Source of the DNA: Rhea pennata
Taxonomy: Eukaryota; Chordata; Aves; Rheiformes; Rheidae
Reading direction: 5' to 3'
Length of the DNA stretch: 64,000 nt
Assembly: GCF_028389875.1 (NCBI RefSeq)
Contig: NC_084682.1
Coordinates: 6,334,001 to 6,398,000, forward strand
Positions 1-51,208 of this stretch are shown here, in pieces; the first letter of the stretch is position 1, and every line of letters starts with the position of its first letter. A program made the position numbers and the translations under genes. Below the pieces are notes generated by a model that saw only the letters and a list, made by a program, of their open reading frames with translations, searched no databases and was not told the origin of the DNA.

Positions 1-229
1 GAACAAACTGTGTGGAAGAACTTGCTCCTCCTCTTGATAGGAAATAAGCTGCCTTCCTGGAAGTTGATTTCATGTCTGTTCTATTCATACATAAGACTTG
101 AATCCTACTTTATCTCATGTAGGAAGAACAATGCTGCTATTCTTTCTCTCTCCAAAGCAACAGAGGATTAATTATTTCAAGCAGGAATAATTACAATATA
201 AAAGAAAGTCATAGTAATATTTGGCATTT

Positions 230-1067
230 TTAATTTAGGTTTGTTTTATTTAAGTTTAATGTTAATTCCATGCTGTGTTTCAGTAAGAACAATACAGATT
301 CTGTATCTGTGGCTCCAGTCAGATATCCAGTAGTACAAATTAGCTTCAAGTTACACATACTGAACAAAAGAGGTTGAGCGAGCGAAGGGAGATGGGGAAG
401 GGGGAGGGAAAAAGAAAAATATTGAACACGCATGCAGGCTTATCAATGCCACCTTCAATGCTAACCTGCTTTGAGGAAAAGTAAAGAGTAGGCAAGAATG
501 AGCAGCCACGGATTGTTGAACTGTTACCAGCACCATGTTTTTCAGCAACATTTCAGCAGTTTGGAAACTTTACAGTAAAACCACTACAATGTGTCCCAAT
601 GCAACCTGTAACTTCAAACTAAACACCCAATTAAGTTTAAACACTGGTATAAAATTCAGTTTAAACAGTTATAAAAAAAGAAAAATGCCACCACATACAC
701 ACTACTGTGCGGTAACTGATCTCCCCTACAAGTCTACCGGGCTTCAGATGTAACATTCACTTTTAATGGTAATATCGCCACATCTGGCAAGACAATACAG
801 TAATGCTGAAAGAGCCTTTACAAAGTCCTGTTAGTGTCTTAACCTAAAAGCTGGCACCAGTAAAATCCACAGAAATTCACTCTTGCCTTTAAGAACTTTT
901 AAACTGTGTAAAAAAAAATAAAAATAAAGAAACCCAACAGGGCAGGAACCTAAATTCTGAGACCCAATGTAAAAGTCAGATTTGGTGGTTCTCAGAGTGA
1001 CACTGAGGGTTTTTGTGGGGAAGGGGAAGGGTGGTCAGAGATGGGTTCTCTTGTTGGCCTTTGTGTC
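230..1067 (-). other. YWHAE: YWHAE 3' untranslated region
   Basis: Runs from the stop codon to a polyadenylation signal about 820 nt downstream. It is AT-rich, with no credible ORF. The end is placed by the AATAAA at 245-250 and is approximate by about 20 nt. Positions 1-229 lie beyond it and hold nothing I can identify. Confidence 0.75.
245..250 (-). terminator. YWHAE: YWHAE polyadenylation signal AATAAA
   Basis: A canonical AATAAA on the minus strand, the first clear one downstream of the stop codon within the UTR. Cleavage is expected at about 225-235. Confidence 0.7.
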
Positions 1068-24893
<23,826 letters not shown>

Positions 24894-25040
24894 GTCCTGC
24901 AGGCGGGGCGGCGTCGGGGACTGCACGGGGCGGATGGAAACCGATGGGTCTGGGGGGCTCAGCAGCTACCAGCTCGCCGCTCTCCGGGCAAATATGGCGG
25001 CAGCACCGCCTCCCGCTGCATCCGGGCACTTCCGCCAGTG

Positions 25041-25052
25041 TGCGCATGCGCC
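25041..25052. promoter_or_regulatory. YWHAE: NRF1 binding site in YWHAE promoter
   Basis: TGCGCATGCGCC matches the NRF1 consensus YGCGCAYGCGCR at nearly all positions. It lies about 150 nt upstream of the start codon, the usual zone for NRF1 in CpG-island promoters. Confidence 0.7.
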
Positions 25053-25380
25053 CTGCGCCCTCCCATGGCAACGGCGGCTCCTTGGCAACGGGCGAGTAGG
25101 CGGGGGCCGGAGCGGCGCCGCCGGGCGGCGGCGGCGGTGGGCAGGAGCGGGAGGGAAAGGCGGCGAGGCTCTCGCAGCGCCGTTTTTACCGGCGGCCTCG
25201 GAGCCCCGACCGGGAAGAGGCTCGTTATTTTGGGGACACGGGGGAAGCGACGTGCGGCGTGGCCCGGGGCGAAGGTGGAGAGCGCGGGCGGCCGCCGGGC
25301 TGCTGGCAGGGGGAGCCCCTTCCCCGCGTGAGGGAGGGCCGCGGGCCCGCTCTCCGGGGGGCGCTTAGGAAAGTGGCTTT

Positions 25381-28300
25381 TTTTTTTTCCACGCATCCAG
25401 TATCTTCCCCTCAGGGAACGCGTTTCTGCCGCCCTCAAACGCTGACAGTATTTTTTGAATACCTCTCAGTGCTTCCCCCCACACACACACCGACCACTCA
25501 TTCGCTTTTTGCATCGTGGTGTTCCTAGAAATGAATGTAAAGCAGAGGGTCAGATTTAGCAGGTTTCTGCTGTCTCTCTGGAGTGCGTACTCACGAGAAA
25601 TACCACCTCCAAAGCTGTATCTGAGGCAGGGTGTAATAATTTCCATTTTAAGATATCAGGAGAGCAAGAATCTAGGTTGAATGATTCAGAAGTTCCTCAC
25701 AAAGCATTTCTCAAATATTTAGAGTGTGGGTTTAAAGACTTGAGATAAGGTCTCGATTTCCCAAATCAACAAGGCTTGGGAAGACGAAAGGAACTTGTGC
25801 TTAGCTTGCATAAATTCAGCCTTCAGAAGTTCACTCAAGGCAGATGTGAAACGATGTCTCACATCTCTCGGTGGTCCTCACAGCTCCTGGGACAGAGAGG
25901 CAAAAGTCTGAGCCTGGCCGAGGTCTGAAAGTGCCCGAAGGCCTTCGCTGTCTCAGATACAGCAGGGGCTGAGCAGGACCTGGCCCCCATGGGCACTGTC
26001 TTGGGCATCCTTCTCTTTTTCTGTTTTGCCTTTTGCCTTCTGAAGTGAGTTCCCAATGTGCAAGCACATGGCTGAAGCTCAATTTAAAGCAGACTTTTTA
26101 AAACGGTTTATCTTTTTCCTGATTTATTTTAACTAATTTTAATGAGTGAGCAGGAGCTTCAGGGTATGTATAATTAACATATCCTTAAGGTCTTCTTACA
26201 GATATACGTTAAAATGTAACAGACTGATTTTTATATCACTGTTTGCCTAACTTTCCTTGTGACATTCTGGGCCACAGTTCTATTCAGATCTCAGCATTAT
26301 CCAATTAGAAATCCATACAAAAAAAAAAAAAAAAAAAAGTACTAGCATGTTCTGGGCTAAGGTGAAAAATAGGTGTCAAGACCAGAAAGAAAATTTACTA
26401 TTTTCAATACAGAGTAAATAGAGTCAGAAGATGCATTTTTTGCTGAAATTCATAAGCATTTAATATCTTTACCTCTGCATTGTTTGTAACTACAAGGTAT
26501 AGTTCTCTGTTTCTGGCAGACACATGGAAGAGCCCAGCAGCATATAGTCATAGTCTATTTGTGTGAATATACAAAAATTCATTGAGTGTCTGACTAGCAA
26601 ATCACCTCCACATTTCAGAAATCCTGACCATAAAAGCTTCTTTTTCAGCAGCTGAGACTTTGTGTGGGAACTGTGCACAAGAAATTAGATTTGAATCAGA
26701 TTTAGTGTCTTTTCTGTGATCCTCATACTTAAGGTAGCCAAGGTACTCAAGTCATGCAGAGCAAATAAACCAGGTCACATTAAGAGTACTTACTTGCTGA
26801 AAGTAAGTTGCACATTTGATAATCTTGGTGAATTGTAGCAAATTACTTGAATACTTGAAATATTTTTTAATGTACTGGTTACAGAGGGCACACAAATATT
26901 TGGAAAACGATCAGGGATTTGTTGAAGCATTAGGAGTAAACAGTTTAATGCAGGGAAACAAAGCAGAATTTCCTGTTGCAGTCTTTGTGTCATCCCTTGC
27001 AGCAGCAACAGTTACATGAGCTGATTCAATCACTGCTGCAGCGGAAAATCATCGCTGGAAGGAGATGGACAGGAAAGGAGAGGCAACAGTTTTTTGTGTG
27101 AGTCCTGAGTGACATCAGCTCACAGAAAAAAAGGCAAAGTACTGGTCCACATTAGGAATCAGGCGGGCATGGCTGAGATGTATGGAGAGGGGCACAGGAC
27201 CTCTGCCTTTTTGCTGTGGTGAGTTGTTAAATTATCTCCGGTCATTTCATTAAAAGGCAGCCTTCAGTTGCAGTTCCACTGCAGTTTGGAAGAACACTGG
27301 AGCAAAGCTGGGGGCAGAAGCACAACCTATGAAAATTTACTTTTTCCATCTGAAGCTGACAGAATAGTCTGAATTGTGTAGGGGCATCACAGGAAAATTT
27401 AGTTGGCACCTCAATACAGTTAAATACAAAGTTACTCACTTAAATTCCCATTATGCCAGACAGTACTGACAATCATCTGTAGTAGCCAGGCAACAGAATA
27501 TGAATCAACTTAAAATATAAGAAGCTATCACTGTGATATTGTGACTAATAAAAATGCTGTCCTTTCACTATAAGCAAGGAAAACTATTACTGCAGTGCTA
27601 ACATTGTGAAGGCTACTTCTTGTATACTTTTGGAAAAAATAGACAGTGAAGTAAGTAAAGCTTTAATTGGGAGTATACAGTATGGCTTCCTACAAATGCT
27701 TTAGCATGAACACTGAATAAAGAAGCTTCCATGTAGCAAGGGGCCATCAAACACTTCCAGAAGGCCAAGTGCTTGGAGAGATTTGGAATGCCCCAAATGT
27801 AATTTCTTTTGGTCCATAACCAACCATGGCACAAAGTGCAGAGCTAAGGAACTGGCAGAGCAAAGCTAGAACTGTTCTTTGGTATACACTGCAAGTTAAA
27901 TTGTCTGGCTTTTAGATATTGCAGATCAGTAGTACATTACAGACACCTGCGCCTTCCCTATTTCAGCATATGCCTCAAGAACTTTTATTTTTTTAAATGG
28001 ATGGTCTTACAACTAAATTGATTTCTCCTCTCTGGGGGCCTAAAGGCCTCTTCCCCTTGCAGCTTTTAAGGACTGTGATGGAAAAAATAAGTCTAATGCA
28101 GGTGCATGTTTGAAATATCCTCCTACATGGGAGATCAGATCTTCTAGTCCTCATTTTCTGTGTATTTCATCCCTTGACACTACAGTGCAGATCTTAGTCT
28201 TTCAGTGAAACATTGCTCTTACTACTACACTTGCAAAGAAATCTTACTAAACTATTAGTAGACGCTTGTATGAGAATCTTGCTGCTATTATTTATATACT

Positions 28301-28749
28301 TAAATGCTCATTTCTGCTGATGATTCTAAGACTAAATGGGAAGCTTTTTTTAAATAAGGATTTTTTTTTCTCTTCAAACTGACACTCCTTATCCAAAGAA
28401 GCTCCACACTCCCCTCTGATATACCTGTGCATTTCTATATGAGACTAATAGTTACAAAGTCTCAGTTGTATTTTCCTTCTGAGTCTTCCTTTGCAGTGGG
28501 AATATCCTTTTCTCCCCCTGCCCTCCCTTGAAACCTATTTTATTATGGAAAGTTATATTGTTTCAAAGAGGCCATAATATTTTACTGGTTAATAAATTGT
28601 TAGTTATCTTGGTTTATCTTATTTCTGCCAGTATTATGCTTAATTGTTTTTGCATGAGTATGTCCAATTAAAAACTACTGCCAGCAGTTGTATTTCTCTA
28701 TTATTAAATGCAAATACTCTAATGACAGCTGATTGACAATGACACCAAG
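25381..28749. other. Intergenic region between YWHAE promoter and CRK 3' end
   Basis: About 3.4 kb. It has an A20 run at 26319-26338 and a locally GC-richer patch at 25860-26050. No exon, transposon or RNA gene was recognised. An alternative AATAAA for CRK lies at 28539-28544 on the minus strand, so the left part of the CRK UTR may extend into it. Confidence 0.7.
26319..26338 (+). repeat. A20 homopolymer
   Basis: An uninterrupted run of 20 A in the intergenic DNA. No polyadenylation signal lies just before it. Confidence 0.9.
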
Positions 28750-28768
28750 CCACTGTTTTGGCTATACT

Positions 28769-28774
28769 TTTATT
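28769..28774 (-). terminator. CRK: Likely distal CRK polyadenylation signal AATAAA
   Basis: AATAAA on the minus strand. The sequence about 25-40 nt downstream (GGTGTCATTGTC) is GU-rich, as expected after a cleavage site. Another AATAAA lies at 28539-28544. Confidence 0.5.
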
Positions 28775-30867
28775 AACTTCACGTACTATGAACATATACA
28801 TTACATGCTACAAAAAAATAAAAAAAAGACTTTTAACTGTCAAGAAAGTGGATAGTGTTATGATACAATGGCACATGTTCATATTTTTCTTCAAACTGGT
28901 TTGGTTAGAATCCTTCCCCAAAACCATTAACAAAAAAAAAGTGTTTTAAGATAATTAGAAATATTTGCATTATTAACAAATACAATTCAAACAGATTAAT
29001 AAGATTTAACCAGGTCAAATATTAGTAAAAAGGCTGGGGTTTAACCAAAATGAAATATATATTAAAAAACCATAGCAGCCAGTTGTACTTTTAGTGTGAT
29101 ATAATGTGTAAATGCACCAGAAGAACACAGTGTAATTGAGCATTCTGCTTTCATGGTGTATTTCTAGAAATGATTCTAGTTCTAACACCTGCCTATGCAC
29201 AATAGACCAAAAAAACACAGCCAAGTAGAGACAAAAGATTGTGACCAACATTCTTAGCAATGATTTTTTTGCACGCATTGGGAAGAAGGGAATGAACAAA
29301 TAGAAAAGGATAAACAAAGGCCACAAGAGGATTTCATCTACATGTTTATGAACATGTTCTACCTATTTTCCTTTAAGAGTTCAATAAGTTGAAATGTCTA
29401 TTTTGTACAAATGCAAACATAGTAACTTCTATCACCTATGAAACAAAATCACATTTCAGCTTAAAACAGAATAGTGGAAAACAGTTGCATAATGTACCAG
29501 TTGACTAAGAAAAACTGCTTGACAAGAACTCAGGATTCTAGTGCAACAGCAGCTATTAAGACTCCTCTAGTTACTTTTTTTTTGCTCTTTCAAAGTGTAC
29601 AAATATTTGCAATTTATACAGTCTTCACAAAAAACACATCTACAAAGTTTGCAGGATATTCACTAGTTAACGATTCGTTTTTTGTTTTTTTCATATTAAA
29701 AAGGCAAGATTTGCATAATAAAATTCCTTTCAGAAAAAAAATGTGTTTTGGTATCTTAAAATAATTGCTGATTGGAAAGTTACAAATGTATGGGCTGTCA
29801 TTAATTGTGATTGGAAAAAAATCCTTCAGAACAAACTATGTTACTTGAAGAGCACACAGTTCATCATGCTGCTTTTGCAATACCTGAAGAAAAATATAAG
29901 CATATATGGGCAACTGATAAGTCTAGTATGCAAGTCTGTATTTAACAAGTGTGACTATTGAAATTTCAGTTGCATTAAATATTAAGGTCAGAGAAAAAAA
30001 TACAAATTAGACTTACAGAAACCAATGTGTTACTGAACTTAAGAGTTAGTTCCCCAAATTTCTCCAAAATAGATTTTGTACTAAGCTAGAAGACTACCAT
30101 ATCATCTCAACCAAAATAGCAATCCAAGCTAGAATAGTACTGCAATTACACTGTTACCATTCTTCCTAGATCACTGCCACAACTGTCAGTTTTCTAATAA
30201 TTTTTTGTAGTGCTTAGGAGATTGGTGGTGGAAAAGTATGATTCATGTACACTGGCATTAGTCTATAGTATTATTGGGTGCCCATTAACTGAAAATTGGT
30301 CAGACTTGCTGATGAGTTAGTTCTGAAATAAAGCAACTAGTACTTAAATATAACAAGTGTTATCATTTCCAGCATGTTATACAGTTCTGAGGTAAAGTGT
30401 TACCAGTATTCTGTTTTATGGGTTCATGCCTTGCAGCAATAGCCTTTGCAGTGAGAACTAGTCCTCGCAGCATTTACAGCCAATGAGACATTCTAGTCAC
30501 ATAGTTTCTATCGACCAAAATAATGTTTTCAGTTTAATACTATTTACAAAAACTGTTCTGTATGGATTACACTGCAGTCAAAGTTACAAAACTGGTTTGC
30601 TTAAGTTTGGTCACTAGAGTGCCATATTTGGGTACAGGCAAGGGGTAGTTCCTTCAGTGTTTAGTTTAAGTTTACAAAACTTACTGAATCCGTTCTGATT
30701 TATATTAGAGAAAACCAGATAATTAGAAGAACAGGCTGAGAAAGAAAATCAAGCAGTGCATAATATCACTATTCAATTAACTGATTTTCATTATGAGCTA
30801 TGAAGCTGTATTTACTCTATTATGCCTTTTGAGAATCAATCCAGAAGCACACAGTATTTTTCATTAG

Positions 30868-30873
30868 TTTATT
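30868..30873 (-). terminator. CRK: Possible proximal CRK polyadenylation signal AATAAA
   Basis: Minus-strand AATAAA about 1.05 kb after the stop codon, in A/T-rich flanks. Use cannot be judged without RNA data. Confidence 0.35.
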
Positions 30874-31540
30874 AAAAATAAAATCCTCATGAATTAACTA
30901 TCAGATATTTTTACAAATGAGAATTAAATCAGAAGAGTTCCCAAAGCAACTTTAAAATAAAAATAATATTTGGTTTGTCAGTTCCTCATGTTTGACACTG
31001 ATTTGTACTGTAATGTATAGAAATATTGAAGATTTCTAAAAACATTAAACTCACATAATTTAATCTGAAAGCAGTGCCAATATTTTAGTATATTTAGTGA
31101 ATCAAACACTGCTTTAAAGCTATGCATTAAAGTGCTATGCACATATTTTTCAGCACTGATATGGATGTTTACACTTCCATAAGCCTTATATTTGTAGATA
31201 AGAAGAGAGATACTGGTGTGTTAACAAAAATTTTAATTTAAATCAGCTGCTATGTTTGAAGCATCAACAGTACTGAAGAAATCATATCTAGTGTCCACAA
31301 ACTTCTAGAATTGAGGTTGATTTGATCCATCATTTACCATTAAAATGGTAAGCATCTCTAAATCATACAGCTGTCCCAAATGTGCTCTACAAAAATCTGC
31401 ACTGTGCACAGTTAACTCACCATGCAGAGTACTATATAGCTTTTCTAGGACAAAGAATTCAGAATGGAAAAAAAACTGAGAAAGCTCCAGGACAAATTTG
31501 TGAAATTTCTACTTATACATTGAATTGTCTAAGGTTGATG

Positions 31541-31546
31541 TTTATT
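31541..31546 (-). terminator. CRK: Possible first CRK polyadenylation signal AATAAA
   Basis: Minus-strand AATAAA about 380 nt after the stop codon. Use here would give a short UTR that still keeps the miR-126 site. Confidence 0.3.
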
Positions 31547-31736
31547 GCCTGAGGAAGAAGCAACATAAGAAACAGGACTGGAGAGAGCTATAAATGCTAT
31601 AATAACATCTATATTACTGCTTTCTCCAACTGCTGCTGCTGGCAAGGTCCAATCTGCTGTGCACATGGACATAAGCAGGCATTACAACCTATAATCATAT
31701 ACTAGTTCTGCCACTTGACACACAAGTTATCTACTG

Positions 31737-31743
31737 TCGTACC
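31737..31743 (-). promoter_or_regulatory. CRK: miR-126-3p seed match in CRK 3' UTR
   Basis: GGTACGA on the transcript strand pairs with miR-126-3p positions 2-7 and has A opposite position 1 (7mer-A1). CRK is a reported miR-126 target in mammals. Confidence 0.5.
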
Positions 31744-31923
31744 CTGAATTACATGACCCTTGATTAAGGAATGATGGTGTTCAGTCCCAGGGGCTTGCAG
31801 GTTATCAGAATGCTTATACAAGCAATATCGCTTTCAACATCTGTTGGAACATAGTCTTGATGGCATCTGCAATAAAACAAGTTGAGATTGTTCCCGTCTG
31901 TAAGCGAAACTGTTGAGCCACAC

Positions 31924-46887
<14,964 letters not shown>

Positions 46888-46975
46888 CTACCGGATATGA
46901 CCGCATGCAGGAGACGCGGGCGGGGCGCGCCGTCATCTTTCCGCGCGGCCCGAGAGGCGGGAGAAAGGGGAAGGA

Positions 46976-46987
46976 GGCGCATGCGCC
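46976..46987. promoter_or_regulatory. CRK: NRF1 binding site in CRK promoter
   Basis: GGCGCATGCGCC is a perfect palindrome with the NRF1 core GCGCATGCGC, about 210 nt upstream of the CRK start codon. Confidence 0.7.
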
Positions 46988-47110
46988 GTGCGGGTGGGCG
47001 CTGAAGTGAGCTGTGGGCATGGCGGCGGCCCGGGCTGGTGCACGGTCACCGGCGAGGACTGCCCGCCACCGGGAGGGCTCCCTCTGGTAAATTCCGTGCG
47101 GGCCCGGTTT

Positions 47111-50100
47111 GTCTGCGCTGAGGCAGCTAAGGGCTGGCTCCAGGGCTGTATCACCAGCAGCAGCAGCTCCTGCCCTCAGCTTCCCCGCCAGCCACTCGCT
47201 CCCACCCAGGGGTTCGTGAAGTTCGTGCTGAACTGGGCCAGTGTTTAAAAAAAAAATGAAAAAGAAAAAAGGTTATATCTACCCAGATCGTTTCACTGAC
47301 TGTTGCTGCAGGGGCCTGCAAACAGGGAAGAGCCTAAGTTCCAGTGGTGCCACAGAAAAATGTGAGAGCATGAATTTAGAATGGTATCTGTAAAGCTGGA
47401 GCAATATTTACCACTTCTAGATTATTCTTCAAGATTTCTCTTTAAGTTCCAGAGGAATGTCTGTAGAATTCTTTTCCAGATCCGCTCAGTTCTGTCAGCT
47501 TTTTCTGGGAAGGAATGTGTTTTTTTCAGTTGGGTAGCCTCCATGTGGCACCACTTGCATAAATGCCATGTTTGCAGTACAGTTGTCCTTAACAGTGATG
47601 GTTCTGTCCTCATGCCTAGCTGTCTGTATCTCTTCTTTCTTGTAGGCACTTTCAAGCCCGGTAACTATTTTATCTTAAATGGGACTTTGACCTAATATCC
47701 GCTAATTAGGCTCACAACTTTCAAAATATCCTGGTGATAAAATGTATCCTGTCTTACAGATGGGAAACTGCAGTTTACCAAGCCCATAAGAAAACAAGGT
47801 GTTGGATATCAGCTTTCCCAATGGTTTAACCAAAGGAACATCCTTCCCCTGCTGATCCTGTTTGCTCTCCAGATTGACAGTAGGCAGGAGACAGTCATAA
47901 TCCATTTGGAACCCAAAGCTCCTTTCCACCTGCTGACATGTGGAGTTCGCCAGCCAGCTGCAGAAATACATCTCTTCGGTACAGTTCCATGCCCAAGTTA
48001 TTCACAAACTTGAAAAGCTGCAGCTGCAGATTCTTTATGAGAGCTCAAGAATCTAGGATAGTTAAATCACTGTAGCAAGAAAATACATCCATTCTGTTCA
48101 GTGTTTCACAGACAAAACAAAACAAAACCCCCCATACAATGGTAAACTTCTTTGTTTTTCTGCCTCCTGCCAGATCACTGTAAAAAAAGACTGGTTTTGA
48201 CTGAGTGCCCGCAAACTGCTGCTTTTCCTCCCTTCCCAGTCCCCGCCCTTGAACCCCATCTCCTTCTGTTTTGAGCTGAACCACAAAACTGCAGGAGACG
48301 ATGGATGTTTACATCAGGTTTGGCTTTCCCTGAGGCAACCAGTTGGGAATCTTATTGCAGGAGTTCCCTCTAGTGGTCAGCAATGGGGAGATGAATAAAA
48401 CTTTCCCGGTGTAAGAAGCTCCTTTTGCTATTTTTAGGCTGGAATGATTTCTAGTTCTAAGTCACTTTCTGACCTTCATTATTTGTAACATTGCCTTTGC
48501 TTCCTTAGGACTTCTCCGGGTAATGATTGGTAACCTTTCCCAAATTCCTCTTCCCTCATGATTTTAGTGCTTAGGCAACACCCCCATTGTGCAGTAGTTT
48601 GCTGCTACTGACCCATTCTTTCTGCACAAAAGCTACCATAAAGGTGGAGCCCTTCCGCCCAAACCTGCATGCCCGTACTGGCCTTTCAAAGGCAGAGCAT
48701 TGCAGCCTGAGATGAATACGAAGGAACAACAGAATTCTTGGCCACAGTTTCAGAATAAAACTAGATCAGTTTTTAATTCTGAAGAATTCACTGCTAAAAA
48801 TTTAAACAAGATTCTGAAAGAAGCTGCAAGATACAAAGAAAAGATTCTGTTGACCTACTTGAGAGTAAAAGCCCCACTAGTGCCAGCTCTTTTTCACAGC
48901 CTAGTTTTTCCCCTCTCAGTGCAGCTAAACTTGATTTGATTGTCCCTGCCAGTCAGCCTAAAGATTATTTTTTTCCTAGGGAGCACTAAAATTTTGGCAA
49001 CTGCTCCAGAACCACAGTTAATCAGTAGAAAGTTTTTTGCTGAGTTCAGTGAGCAAGTCAAAATCCTGAGAGGGATGTAATATGGTTCTCTAACATTGCT
49101 TTGTCCTAGGCAACATTCAAGGATGTTAAAATAAAATTAGGGAAATACTCTGGATTAACTGAAGGCTTCATCTGCTTTCTAATAAGTGCAGTGCTAAAGA
49201 ATATGGTTTCACATAACCCAATTCTAACTATTACCTAACCATCTGAAGTGGTGGTTTTCTTAAATCTGCTCTAGATCATGTATGTCAATACTATTTCTAC
49301 CTACAGAATGAAAATGAAAAGGAGGAAGAGGTCCACCTTTTGGTTTCTCTTCTCCATGATCTTGAGAAATAGCATTTCTGCCACAGAGATATGTTTATTC
49401 TTGCAGTCATTTCAGAATCTCAGCAGCTGTCTTTGTCCCATTACTACTCACATAGTCATGTTATGTGTATTCTTATGTGTGTCTGGCCTCTGCCATAACT
49501 GTTCACATCTGTCTTGGAAGTATCACATGTCTGTGGTTCCTGCCAGATACTGACTACATGATGTCAACACCAAATATAGCACACTGGGGAGTACAGTAGC
49601 CATTAGCTGTTTTGTAAGGACCTCTACACAGAGACTGTTAAAAATAATAAACCTGGAAAGTATGACTGGTAGCAAGAAAATATATTGGTCCTGCTGGATT
49701 ACGTATAAGGGGAGGAGCCCCTATGTTGTCAGCTACAAAATTTCTCCATGCCAGGTTGGAAAAATCAAATTTTATTACTGAAATTTGCTGGGAAGTACTA
49801 TCAATTCAAAGGAAAGGTGATATATCACAGAGGAGAGTTTTGAGGGTTTTGGTCTGAAATTGTAGAAAATTGAGGAACGGAGTAGTCTGAAACCAAGCAG
49901 GACAGAAGGGTCATGCAGCCCGAAAAACAGCAGGTATGTCTACTGAAATCAGCCGGATGTGACAACCAAGGGGGATGGATGTCCTGAACAGGTTCGTTTA
50001 AGGTGACTATGAGCTGCAGATGTGATGCAGCTGACAAAATGCAGTTGCAACTGTGGAATTATCAACTGCAGTGTCTTGCTGTGGAGGGGAAGTGCTGATG

Positions 50101-50739
50101 CCATTGACCAAAGCCATAGTAAGCCCTCAGCTAAAATACTTCTGGTTTGCTGTGTTCAGGGGAGATATAGCTGAACTATAGAGATGAAGATAATTAGGGG
50201 AATAAGGAATTTGTTTCATGGGAATGGATCCAAACAGTATGACTTAGCCCAGTGAAAGGAAGGCCAAGAAGAGATAGCACTTCTCTGCTAAAACAGCTTA
50301 AACTCAACCCAACAGGATACAGATTTGCCACAAATAACTTAAAGCTGGAAATTAGATTTATCAGATGTGTAAAAGTCCAGAAGGACATTCCTATAAAAAG
50401 GGGGAGGGGGCTAGTATTTTAGGAGTCAGATCACTCTAGAAGTCATTGGGGAAAGCACAGCCTGCACCAATAACCTTACAACTCACCACCTCTGTCTCAT
50501 TATTTTTTTGCTCACTCTGTATTTTTCCCTACAACTTTTCTGCTTTGCTGTAACTAAGTGTCCACGTATTTGAGAGCACATGACAGTGTAGTGGCTCACA
50601 CGAAAGGATGCCGTGGATCCAAGGCCTGCCTGGAAGCTAAGGGCTGCCCAAGGGGGACAGGCATTTAAAATCTCAGCAAATTCACAACATAATAATCCTG
50701 GGGGATCTAAAGGATATCAGCTGCCAGCGCCACCACTGC
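47111..50739. other. Intergenic region between divergent CRK and NCBP3
   Basis: About 3.6 kb. Its right third holds an old CR1/L3-type LINE remnant (about 49960-50400). Open frames at 47381-47695 (plus), 47702-47971 (minus) and 48700-48939 (plus) show no recognisable domain or splice context and are probably chance. Confidence 0.75.
49960..50400 (+). mobile_element. Old CR1/L3-type LINE remnant, 3' half of ORF2
   Basis: In order, the sequence shows degraded forms of CR1/L3 landmarks. These are a 'ccaaagccatagtaagccc' block (consensus near 'accaaggctctggtgaggcc'), then 'ctggtttgctgtgttcagg' (near 'tgtgttcagttctggg'). Then 'agagatgaagataattaggg' (near 'agagatgattagggg') and 'ggaaattagatttatcaga' (near 'gatttagattagat'). 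Stops break all frames. Consensus strings are recalled, so the family level is tentative. Confidence 0.6.
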
Positions 50740-50821
50740 AGGGCTGAAGGAAGGCGACGCGTCTTCGCTCTTCCCTGAGCGCCTCGGAGTCGGCACGGCC
50801 CGCGGCAAACCGTGCGTGGGG

Positions 50822-50832
50822 AAAATGGCGGC
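50822..50832 (+). promoter_or_regulatory. NCBP3: YY1-like site AAAATGGCGGC, NCBP3 promoter
   Basis: An exact copy of the 11-mer, about 230 nt upstream of the NCBP3 start codon and in gene orientation. If transcribed, it contributes an upstream ATG. Confidence 0.55.
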
Positions 50833-51055
50833 TTTAGCCTCTGCCGATCCGTAGCCGTGGAAGACCGCCGGAGGCGCGCTCTCCCCGAGTCTCTATGGCC
50901 CTGACGCGAGTAGCTGGCCGTTGGCGCCGCTCCTGCTGGCAGCCTTGGGTGGCGCTCTATCCGCCGTCGTGTCTCAGTGATGGTTGCGAGCGGCGGCGCT
51001 CTGCGCCGCGGCGGGCCGTCTCGCTGGCCGGGCCGAGGGCGGGCCTGGCGGAGCG

Positions 51056-51208
51056 ATGGCGGCCGTGCGGGGCCTGCGGATCTCGGTGAAGGCGGAGGCA
51101 ACGGCGACAACGGCGGAGCCTCGCGGCGCAGAGCCGGAACCTATGGAGGTGGAAGAGGGCGAGCTGGAGACCACCCCCGTGAGGCGCTCGCTCCGGGAGC
51201 TCATCCCG
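51056..51208 (+). CDS. NCBP3: NCBP3 coding exon 1
   Basis: Residues 1-51, beginning MAAVRGLRISVKAE and containing the acidic PEPMEVEEGELE segment. The donor is ATCCCG|gtgagg. Confidence 0.96.

Larger units (their letters stand above)
28750..31923 (-). other. CRK: CRK 3' untranslated region
   Basis: An AT-rich stretch without credible ORFs. Minus-strand AATAAA signals lie at 31541-31546, 30868-30873 and 28769-28774, so UTRs of about 0.4, 1.1 and 3.2 kb are possible. The far end is inferred. A miR-126 seed match lies 180 nt after the stop. Confidence 0.6.

Noticed and set aside
47381-47695. 104-codon plus-strand open frame near the CRK promoter
   Set aside because: No known domain; it could belong to a divergent noncoding transcript but nothing in the sequence shows it.
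50578-50680. Possible 5S-rRNA-derived SINE head ('ggaagctaaggg')
   Set aside because: Only one short 5S-like word matches; no A-box, C-box or tail in the right order.
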